From Alphaproteobacteria bacterium (GTDB lineage Bacteria > Pseudomonadota > Alphaproteobacteria > Rhodobacterales > Rhodobacteraceae), in the NCBI GenBank assembly GCA_030425925.1, contig JAUHZO010000001.1:1-64000 (forward strand): 64,000 nucleotides of DNA, read 5' to 3'. Position numbers and translations under genes: made by a program. Positions 51,511 to 58,823 of the stretch are shown here, one piece after another. The notes beneath the pieces were generated by a model. It did no database searches and was not told the origin of the DNA. It saw only the letters and a program-made list of their open reading frames with translations. Position 1 is the first letter of the stretch; every line of letters begins with the position of its first letter.

Positions 51511-53476
51511 ATTCCGCCGCCACCTTCTGCGCCACCGGCACCACCTTGGCGTCGCGGATCACCAGCGTCGCCTTGATCTGGCCCTTGCGGCCGTCCTCAT
51601 AGGTCACTTCCGTCTCGGTATAGACCGAGTCCGAGCCGTCATACAAAGCCGTCACCAGATCCGCGAACTTGTCCGAGATCACGTTGCGGCGCACCTTGCG
51701 GGTGCGCGTCATCTCGCCATCATCCGCGTCCAGTTCCTTGTGCAGCACCAAAAATCGGTGGATCTGGCAGCCCGACAGCATCTCGTCCTGCGCCACGGAG
51801 GCATTCACCTCTTCGATATGCGCCTGGATCGTCTCCAGCACACGCGGGTGCTGCGCCAGTTCCTGGTAGGACGCATAGGCGATGTTGTTGCGCTCGGCCC
51901 AGTTGCCCACCGCCGTCAGGTCGATATTGATGAACGCCATACAGCGGTCGCGGCCCGCGCCAAAGACCACCGCCTCCAGGATGTCGGGATAGAATTTCAG
52001 CTTGTTCTCGACATATTTGGGCGCAAACATCGCGCCATCCGCCATCTGGCCCACATCCTTGGCGCGGTCGATGATGCGCAGATGCCCCGTGCCTTCCTCG
52101 ATGAAGCCGGCATCGCCCGTGGCCACCCAGCCCTCGGCATCCTTGGTCGACGCGGTGCTTTCGGGGTTCTTGTAATATTCCACGAACACGCCCGGCGAGC
52201 GGTAGAACACCTCGCCGGTCTCGCCGATGCGGATCTCCACCCCCGGGGCCGGCACGCCTACGGTGTCCGAGCGCACCTCGCCATCGGGCTGCACGGTGAT
52301 GAAGACCGAGGCCTCGGTCTGGCCGTAAAGCTGTTTCAGGTTGATCCCCAGCGCGCGGTAGAAATCGAAGATCTCCGGCCCGATCGCCTCGCCCGCGGTA
52401 TAGCCCACGCGCACCTTGGAAAAGCCCATGGCGTTCTTGAGCGGCCCGTAGACCAGCACCTCGCCCAGCGCGTATTTCAGCCGGTCCATCGCGCTCACCG
52501 GCTTGCCGTCGAGGATCTTCGGGCCGACGGCGCGGGCATGGGCCATGAAATAGTCGAACATCCGCTTCTTGAGCGCGCCGGCATCCTCCATCCGGATCAT
52601 GATCTGGGTCAGCAACGTCTCGAAGATCCGCGGCGGGGCAAAGTAGTAGCTGGGCGCGATCTCGCGCAGATCGGTGCGCAGGGTTTCCGCCGATTCCGGG
52701 CAGTTCACGCAAAAGCCGGTGTAATACCCCTGCCCGATGGAAAAGATGAAATCCCCCACCCAGGCCATGGGCAGATAGGCCAGCACCGCGTCGTCGCGCC
52801 GGATGCCGTCAAACTCGGATGCGGATTTCGCCGATTCGATGATGTTGCGGTTCGACAGCACCACGCCCTTTGGCTTGCCGGTGGTGCCCGAGGTGTAGAG
52901 CATCACGCAGGTGTCGTCATAGGTCAGCGCGTCGCGGCGGCGGTTCAGTTCGTTGATCAGCTCGTCATACGCCGCCCGGCCCTGTGCCTGGACATGGCTG
53001 TATTCGTGCAACCGCGTGTGGTCGTATTTCCGCATGCCGCGCGGGTCGAGATAGATCAGGTGTTCGAACTGGTGCAGGTCGTCCTGAATCTCGATGACCT
53101 TGTCGACCTGCTCCTGGTCGGCGGCAATGATGAAGCGCGCGCCGCAATGGCCCAGCACGTATTCCATCTCTTCGGCCACCGCGTCCTGGTAGAGAGGCAC
53201 CGGCACCGCGCCCACCATCTGCGCCGACACCATCGCCCAATACAGGTAAGGCCGGTTGCGCCCGATGATGGCGATGTGATCGCCCCTGGCCACGCCCATG
53301 TTGATCAGGCCCAGCGCCAGCGCCTCGATTTCCTGTTCGGTCTCGGCCCAGGTCCAGCTTTGCCAGATGCCGAATTCCTTTTCGCGATAGGCAGGACAGC
53401 CGGCAAACTCAGTCGCATTGCGCCGCAACAATTCGGGAATCGAACGCAGACCCGCTGCGCCTTCGGCCATGTTCGC
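51509..53476 (-). CDS. AMP-forming acyl-CoA synthetase (FadD15/ACSL-like)
   Basis: A 655-residue ligase of the long-chain acyl-CoA synthetase group. The ATP loop is VMLYTSGTTGKPKGVVLSN, followed by YLPMAWVGDFIFSIGQGYYTGF, YTAGEAIGPEIFDFYRALG, KQLYGQTEASVFIT, GWVATGDAGFIEEGTGHLRIIDR and MTRTRKVRRNVISDKF near the C-terminus. I chose GTG 53476 because GGAGG lies seven bases upstream; an ATG at 53470 is possible. It heads the transporter cluster, and a TetR-like operator sits in its promoter. The acid activated is not known. Confidence 0.92.
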   Translation of the reverse strand, partial: ANMAEGAAGLRSIPELLRRNATEFAGCPAYREKEFGIWQSWTWAETEQEIEALALGLINMGVARGDHIAIIGRNRPYLYWAMVSAQMVGAVPVPLYQDAVAEEMEYVLGHCGARFIIAADQEQVDKVIEIQDDLHQFEHLIYLDPRGMRKYDHTRLHEYSHVQAQGRAAYDELINELNRRRDALTYDDTCVMLYTSGTTGKPKGVVLSNRNIIESAKSASEFDGIRRDDAVLAYLPMAWVGDFIFSIGQGYYTGFCVNCPESAETLRTDLREIAPSYYFAPPRIFETLLTQIMIRMEDAGALKKRMFDYFMAHARAVGPKILDGKPVSAMDRLKYALGEVLVYGPLKNAMGFSKVRVGYTAGEAIGPEIFDFYRALGINLKQLYGQTEASVFITVQPDGEVRSDTVGVPAPGVEIRIGETGEVFYRSPGVFVEYYKNPESTASTKDAEGWVATGDAGFIEEGTGHLRIIDRAKDVGQMADGAMFAPKYVENKLKFYPDILEAVVFGAGRDRCMAFINIDLTAVGNWAERNNIAYASYQELAQHPRVLETIQAHIEEVNASVAQDEMLSGCQIHRFLVLHKELDADDGEMTRTRKVRRNVISDKFADLVTALYDGSDSVYTETEVTYEDGRKGQIKATLVIRDAKVVPVAQKVAAE

Positions 53477-53568
53477 CACGTCATATCCTCCCAAGCGCCG
53501 GTTATTTTCCGAGCCTGCGGGTGACTTTAACGCCTGCGGCGCGCTTGTCACCCGTTTTGCTTGGGCCG

Positions 53569-53597
53569 ATATTTGAACGAGCGTTCATAAAAGTCAA
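53569..53597 (-). promoter_or_regulatory. Promoter with TetR-like operator in its spacer
   Basis: On the minus strand: -35 TTGACT (53597-53592), a 17-base spacer and -10 AAATAT (53574-53569), ending about 93 bases before the ligase start. The spacer holds the perfect inverted repeat TGAACG-AG-CGTTCA (53574-53587). The AACG-NN-CGTT core is that of some TetR regulators that respond to acyl-CoA or phenylacetyl-CoA. Confidence 0.75.
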
Positions 53598-53636
53598 CGG
53601 ATTCGCAACAAAGTTGCGGGCCGTGCGGCGAACCAC

Positions 53637-54353
53637 CTATTTCAGGCAGCGGTAGAGGTCGGCGCCGAAGCCGTCGCCGTCCATCGCCGACTCGGCCACC
53701 ATCTTGTCATTGGTGGCCTCGATCAGGTCCTCGTTCTGCAGCGTACGCTCTTGTTCGCGCAGGTTGTTGAAGACGGTGATGAACCCGACCCGCTTGCGCG
53801 ACAGGCGGGTGCGCAGGTTCAGATGTGACTGGCGCATTGCCGTGATCAGCCTGATCCGGGTGGCGTAGTCGCCCGCTTCGGCCCGCGCCGCACCGCCATC
53901 AAGCGCGGCCTTGGCCGCCATGCACAGCGAATCCTGCGCCGCCAGGCGGAACGCCCGCGCCATTTCCGCGGGATTGACGTATTTGATGCCCTCGTTGACA
54001 CCCAGCGCCCAGAGAATGCGCCGCGCCGTCAGCTCCGCCGCATCCTTGGCCTGTTCGCCCAGCGCAATCCCCAAGGCCGCCGAGATGACAAAACCGTTGG
54101 CGGCGTGATTGGCCTGATCCAGCTGGATCGCCAGCGCGCTGTACTGCCGTTCCAACGCGAAATTGACGCGCACGAGTTTTTCAAGATCGAAGTCCAGCAG
54201 CGCATCGCCGGAAAAGGCAATCGTCTCCGTGTCGTCGGGTGCGGCGCTGTTGGCAAGGGTGACCGTGCGGGTCGAATAGCGGTCCGGCGGGCGGATTTCA
54301 CAGGCGGACAGGGCCAGAACGGCCAGGATCGGAAAAAGAAATGTAAAGCGCAT
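53637..54353 (-). CDS. Predicted lipoprotein of unknown function
   Basis: A 238-residue protein with a lipoprotein signal (MRFTFLFPILAVLALSAC, Cys18). The mature part begins EIRPPDRYSTRTVTLAN and is mostly helical and charged; VISAALGIALGEQAKDAAEL may be a membrane-facing segment. A few cysteines and a C-terminal ADLYRCLK follow. No family recognised. It starts a small run of envelope genes after the ligase, separated by 160 bp containing the ligase promoter. Confidence 0.8.
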   Translation of the reverse strand: MRFTFLFPILAVLALSACEIRPPDRYSTRTVTLANSAAPDDTETIAFSGDALLDFDLEKLVRVNFALERQYSALAIQLDQANHAANGFVISAALGIALGEQAKDAAELTARRILWALGVNEGIKYVNPAEMARAFRLAAQDSLCMAAKAALDGGAARAEAGDYATRIRLITAMRQSHLNLRTRLSRKRVGFITVFNNLREQERTLQNEDLIEATNDKMVAESAMDGDGFGADLYRCLK

Positions 54354-54514
54354 GGTCTCCCCCAGGATGCAAGATGCGCTCGAAATGCCTCATGTTATTG
54401 GGGTGGGATTGGAGCGTCTGCACGCAATAAGGGCAAGGTTGCGGCCCGAGTCCGGGCGACTCACCGACATGCTGTCGCCCATCGGCAACAATTCGCCGAA
54501 CCGCAGGCCAAAGG

Positions 54515-54673
54515 TCAGTTCAGCAGCTGGTGGACCAGGGGCAGCACGCTTGCGGCCAGCACGCCCACCACCGCGCCGATGCCAAAGCGGATCAGCGGCG
54601 CGCCCAGCCGTGGCCCGGCCCAGCCCAGCGCCCCGCAGACCAGCGCATAAAACAGCAGCGTGACCGGATCCAT
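54515..54673 (-). CDS. 52-residue membrane protein
   Basis: A short gene encoding MDPVTLLFYALVCGALGWA followed by GPRLGAPLIRF and a second helix GIGAVVGVLAASVLPLVHQLLN: two helices joined by a basic loop. An AAGGGG site lies eight bases before the ATG. No family recognised. It is flanked by the lipoprotein and TPR genes on the same strand. Confidence 0.65.
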   Translation of the reverse strand: MDPVTLLFYALVCGALGWAGPRLGAPLIRFGIGAVVGVLAASVLPLVHQLLN

Positions 54674-54744
54674 GGCAATCCCCTTCCGACAATCGCCGCC
54701 AGCCTACGCCGAATCGTCCCGCGGCAGAAGCCCGCCGCGCACAG

Positions 54745-56421
54745 CTAGGGGCAGCACGCCCCCGCGGCCTGCGCGCAAAAGCACGCCGCCGCCACCGCCC
54801 GGTCGGCCCGCGCCAGCGCCACGTCCAGACTGGCGCGGACATGGCGCAGTTCGGCGGTCTCGCCCCGGGCCACAAGACAGTCATGCAGACCCTTCAGCGC
54901 CCAGACATTGTCCGGGTGCACCTGCGCCCGCGGCAGGGTGCCGCCCAGCCCAAGATCCTCGCGGAACGCCGCCTCGGCCTCGGTCACATGACCCTGTTCC
55001 AGCAGCAGCGCCCCCAGAGCGTGGCGCGATGGCTGCATCCAGCCCCAGGGCTCGTCATAGGGCAGTGCGTCCTCCAGCGCGACGCAGCGGCGCAATTCGG
55101 TAAAAGCCGCGTCGAACGCGCCCTTGCGATACAGGATTTCGCCCCGTGCCATGTGCCGTGCGATCTCCAGCAGGTCGACGATGCGCACGTTGTGCGACAA
55201 CCGCGACTCCGGCACACGGTCGCAGGCCGCGAGGAACTGCGCCTCGGCCTCCTCGGCCTCGGCCACCCGGCCCAGGGCGGCAAAGGCCACCGCGCGGGCA
55301 TAGAGGATGAACGCGGTCCTGGTGCAGTACAGCGCCTGATCCTCGGGCAGGGGCATCGCGATCGCTTCGTCCCACAAGCCGAACCGCACCAGCAGATGCG
55401 GCTCGAACGCCAGGTAGGATTCGAAGAAATCCGCCATCGGCGGGCTTTCGATGCGCAAAAGCGCCTCGGGCGTCGTGTCGGCCAGTCCGCGCAGCGCCCG
55501 CCGCGCCGGCTCCAGCTGGCCCAGGAACATCGCGCCATAGGCGACAAAGTGGTAATTGTGCTGGCGATAGCCGGTGTACAGGTTGAACGCGCCTTCCCGC
55601 TGATAATAGATCAGGTCTGCCGTCACCGCGTTTTCGTTCCACAGAACGACATCGTGATAGGCCCCGACCTGCACGTCGATATGGGTGGGCATGTGCACAA
55701 GGTGGCCGGCATCCGGCACCAGCCGCCGCAGCACGTCGCCCTGGCGCAGCGCCTGTTCGGGCATGGGCGACATCTCCATCAGATGGACATGCAGATGCAG
55801 AAGGCCGGGATGCGCCCAGGCTTCGGGATCGGTGTCAAAGGCCTCGTCCAGCAGGCGGCGGCAGGCCTCGGTGTCGGCCCCGTCTGCCGGGGCCCCGGTC
55901 TGCAGGTCCCACATCTGCCAGGGCGTGCGCTGCATCATCGCCTCGACCGTCACGGAACGGATGTCGCGACTGTCGGGATGCGCCGCCTGCACCGCGCGCA
56001 TGGACGCGGCAAAGCCGTCGTCCCACGCCGCCATGTCGGCCACATCCTCCGGCGGCTCGGCCTGCGGATAGCGTGCGGCCAGCGCGCCGATCAGCGCGCG
56101 TTCATCGGCGCGAACCGCATCGGCCCGGGCCCGCGCAAGGGCCGCCTGCGTCGCGGAAAAGGCCCGCGCCAGCGCCTCGGCCCGGCCGGTCTCGTCGAAC
56201 CGCGGCCACGGCATGTTGTAGTTGGGCCCCACCGCATAGGCGATGCCCCAATGCGCCATGGCGCAATCCGGATCCGCCTCCAGCGCCCGCTCGAAACAGC
56301 GGATCGCCTCGTCGTGGTTGAAGCCGTAGACCCAGACCAGCCCGCGGTCGAACCAGAGCTGTGCCGCGTCCGAAGAGGTGGTCACCGGGCAGTGATGGGA
56401 TCCCAGATCATAGGGGTACAT
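54745..56421 (-). CDS. Tetratricopeptide repeat protein
   Basis: A 558-residue protein without a signal peptide. The N-terminus has a TPR pair: LWFDRGLVWVYGFNHDEAIRCFERALEADPDCAMAHWGIA. Further helical pairs follow throughout, including a C-terminal TPR around HALGALLLEQGHVTEAEAAFREDLG. It ends in the cysteine-rich AACFCAQAAGACCP. The start at 56421 has AGGAGG upstream. A large TPR scaffold is clear; partner and role are unknown. The M20 hydrolase gene precedes it, 54 bp away. Confidence 0.87.
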   Translation of the reverse strand: MYPYDLGSHHCPVTTSSDAAQLWFDRGLVWVYGFNHDEAIRCFERALEADPDCAMAHWGIAYAVGPNYNMPWPRFDETGRAEALARAFSATQAALARARADAVRADERALIGALAARYPQAEPPEDVADMAAWDDGFAASMRAVQAAHPDSRDIRSVTVEAMMQRTPWQMWDLQTGAPADGADTEACRRLLDEAFDTDPEAWAHPGLLHLHVHLMEMSPMPEQALRQGDVLRRLVPDAGHLVHMPTHIDVQVGAYHDVVLWNENAVTADLIYYQREGAFNLYTGYRQHNYHFVAYGAMFLGQLEPARRALRGLADTTPEALLRIESPPMADFFESYLAFEPHLLVRFGLWDEAIAMPLPEDQALYCTRTAFILYARAVAFAALGRVAEAEEAEAQFLAACDRVPESRLSHNVRIVDLLEIARHMARGEILYRKGAFDAAFTELRRCVALEDALPYDEPWGWMQPSRHALGALLLEQGHVTEAEAAFREDLGLGGTLPRAQVHPDNVWALKGLHDCLVARGETAELRHVRASLDVALARADRAVAAACFCAQAAGACCP

Positions 56422-56475
56422 GCGGCGCTCCTCCTGTCGGTCATGCGCAGGATAACGCAAACGGGCCGCCCGTGT

Positions 56476-57675
56476 TTACCCCGCAATCCGTGTCACCGCC
56501 CGCGCCAGCACGTCAAGCCCGGTCAGCAGGTCCGCCTCGGCAGTGTCCTCGCCGAACGCATGGCTGATCCCGCCGATGGAGGGCACGAACAGCATCGCCG
56601 CCGGCATCAGCTGCGCCACGTTCGAGGCATCGTGCAGCGCGCCCGACGGCATCTGCCGCCAGCGCCCCGGGGCCACCGCCTCGGCCGCGCCCGCCAGCGC
56701 GTCGCGCAGACCGGCATCCATCGGAACCGGGTCGATCCCCAGCATCTCGCCGAACGCCACCGTCAGCCCGCGCTCTGCCGCCACCGCCTGCGCGGTGTCG
56801 CGGATCACCTGTTCCATGCGGGCCAGCCGGTCGGCATCGCCGTCGCGCCACTGCATCGAGAACACCGCCCGCCCCGGCACGATGGAATGCGCATCCGGGT
56901 GCAGCCGGACATGGCCGATGGTCCAGACCGTGGCCGGGGTGACGACGTTGCGCAGCCGGTCGTTCAGCGCGCTGTTGAAGGCCGACAGCGCCTGGAACGC
57001 GTCGCGGCGCAGCGCCATCGGTGTGGTGCCGGCGTGGTTCTGTTCGCCCTGGTAGGTGATCACCATGTCGCGGATGCCCACGATGGCCTCGACCACGCCC
57101 ACCGCCTCTCCGGTGCCGTCCAGCACCGGGCCCTGTTCGATATGCATCTCGACATAACCGTGAAAGCGCGCGGGATCGACCCAGTCGCCCAGCCGCGCGC
57201 CCATCGCCGCGCGGGCCTCGGCCAGGGTCTGCCCGCCGCTGTCGGTCAGCGCGGCAAAGCTGTCGCGCGGGCGCAACCCGGCCCAGGCCGCGCTGCCGGT
57301 GGTCACGCCAAAGCGCCCCTCCTCATCCTGGAACGACACGACCGACACCGGCGGCCCGCCCGCCTCCTGCGCCGCGCGGGCCACTTCCAACCCCGCGATC
57401 ACGCCCAGCGCACCATCGAGCCATCCGCCCTCTGGCTGGCTGTCGGAATGCGAGCCCAGAAGCAGCGAGCGCCCCTCGGCCAGGCCAAAGACCGAGCCCA
57501 TCGGGTCGGTCTGTACCGCCAGCCCGGCCTCCTGCATCCGCCCGGCCAGCCAGTCGCGCGCGGCGATGTCGGCCTCGGAATAGGCCGGACGCACCACGCC
57601 CTTGCCGACACCGGACGCACCGAACTGCCTCAGCCGGTGCAGATCCTCCAGAAATCGCGCGCCGTTCACCTGCAT
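56476..57675 (-). CDS. Zn-dependent M20-family amidohydrolase (carbamoylase type)
   Basis: A 399-residue member of the group with N-carbamoyl-L-amino acid hydrolases, allantoate amidohydrolases and beta-ureidopropionases. Metal ligands lie in [24 protein letters not shown] (His, Asp), [10 protein letters not shown] (Glu-Glu) and [11 protein letters not shown] (His). The dimerisation domain contains [16 protein letters not shown]. The C-terminal [13 protein letters not shown] holds the last His. Substrate is probably a ureido or N-carbamoyl acid. Start chosen at 57675 for its AGGAGA site. Confidence 0.92.
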   Translation of the reverse strand: MQVNGARFLEDLHRLRQFGASGVGKGVVRPAYSEADIAARDWLAGRMQEAGLAVQTDPMGSVFGLAEGRSLLLGSHSDSQPEGGWLDGALGVIAGLEVARAAQEAGGPPVSVVSFQDEEGRFGVTTGSAAWAGLRPRDSFAALTDSGGQTLAEARAAMGARLGDWVDPARFHGYVEMHIEQGPVLDGTGEAVGVVEAIVGIRDMVITYQGEQNHAGTTPMALRRDAFQALSAFNSALNDRLRNVVTPATVWTIGHVRLHPDAHSIVPGRAVFSMQWRDGDADRLARMEQVIRDTAQAVAAERGLTVAFGEMLGIDPVPMDAGLRDALAGAAEAVAPGRWRQMPSGALHDASNVAQLMPAAMLFVPSIGGISHAFGEDTAEADLLTGLDVLARAVTRIAG

Positions 57676-57754
57676 GCCGGGTCTCCTGTCTGGTTCCGAA
57701 TGTGTGTCCGGCCGAACCTTGCACGATTGGCGCGGGGCGTCGACCGGGGGGTGT

Positions 57755-58726
57755 TTATGACCAGGCCCTTGGCGGATCGCCGGGCGCGGACTGGCCAAAG
57801 CGGTTCTCCCGGTGCCATCGCATGTTCTGCGGATGCGGCCAGTCGCGCCGGTCCCGCGGCAGGAAAAGCCGCCGGTCCGGGCGGATCAGCCGATCCGACA
57901 CGTCGCGCGGCACCTTGTTGTCCGACACGAGGATACGGACATCGTCCGGTTTGGCAGGATCCGGCAGATCGAGCGCGATCAGCCCTCTGTCGAACATCCA
58001 GTGCAGCGTACCCGACAGCGCAAGGCCGTTGCGCACGCTGTCACTGCCGCCATCCGCCACCGGGATGATATGCGCCGCCTGAACCTCGGGCCGCCCGCCG
58101 CCATTGCGCAGTTCAAGACCAGAGACGGCGCAGCGATAGCCATAGGCCTCGCGCACCCTGCGCCGGAATGCCACGTCGCGATAGGCCCGCCGCGACAGCC
58201 GTTCGATCACCGCGCGGGGTGAAGGGGCCTGCCACGCCGCCTGTGCCTCGGCGAAACCGGGCGGAACCGGCGTACCCACACCGGACGCATAGCGCCGCGC
58301 CTCGACCTCCTCCAGATCGCCAGGCAGGCCCATGTCGACGATGCGGGCAAACTCGGCGTCGGGAAGACGGCGCACCGCCAGTTGCTGCGCTCCGCCTTTC
58401 TTGGGCGTGCCGTCCGGCTCTCGCAGTGCCGCCTCAAGCGGACTACCGTCCTTGAGTCGAGGAACGAACCAGTCGAATTCCAGGTAGGAATGCGGTGCGA
58501 TCAGTGCCCACCACATGCCGTTACCGCTGGGGCTTTCGACGAATTCGGCCACGCGCGCCACGGCAAAGTAGCCGCGCGGCCCGGCCTTGACCGGTTCGTA
58601 ATACACGATCCAGTCGCCAACGGCCTCGCGAACTGCCTTCAGATAGGTCCTCGGGAACTCGTAACGCGTGTCCGGAGCGTCATCGTAGATCGAATCCGCC
58701 CTGTGCAACAAAACCAGCTTCGTCAT
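57755..58726 (-). CDS. HNH endonuclease-domain protein with N-terminal EVE-like region
   Basis: A 323-residue protein. The C-terminal half is an HNH nuclease: [28 protein letters not shown] (Cys199, His219), then [23 protein letters not shown] with Asn233 and His242. The N-terminal region (about 35-110: [43 protein letters not shown]) has aromatic pockets reminiscent of PUA/EVE-like readers of modified bases, a guess. Annotated relatives are called putative restriction endonucleases. It may be a modification-dependent defence nuclease; no methylase or other defence gene is adjacent. Confidence 0.8.
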   Translation of the reverse strand: MTKLVLLHRADSIYDDAPDTRYEFPRTYLKAVREAVGDWIVYYEPVKAGPRGYFAVARVAEFVESPSGNGMWWALIAPHSYLEFDWFVPRLKDGSPLEAALREPDGTPKKGGAQQLAVRRLPDAEFARIVDMGLPGDLEEVEARRYASGVGTPVPPGFAEAQAAWQAPSPRAVIERLSRRAYRDVAFRRRVREAYGYRCAVSGLELRNGGGRPEVQAAHIIPVADGGSDSVRNGLALSGTLHWMFDRGLIALDLPDPAKPDDVRILVSDNKVPRDVSDRLIRPDRRLFLPRDRRDWPHPQNMRWHRENRFGQSAPGDPPRAWS

Positions 58727-58823
58727 GCAACCAGCAAGCGCCGCCTCGGAGGAAAAGACAACCCGCTTTCGCCGCCGCCCTCACCGAGGCGGGCTTGCCA
58801 GAGCCCGACGAGGGGCCCGGCTG

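Noticed and set aside
51359-53524. Plus-strand open frame of about 721 codons over the acyl-CoA ligase
   Set aside because: Antisense shadow: no domains, and the minus-strand gene has all ligase motifs.
54841-58068. Very long plus-strand open frame over the TPR, M20 and HNH genes
   Set aside because: The composition is that of an antisense frame, and it would cross three well-supported genes on the other strand.
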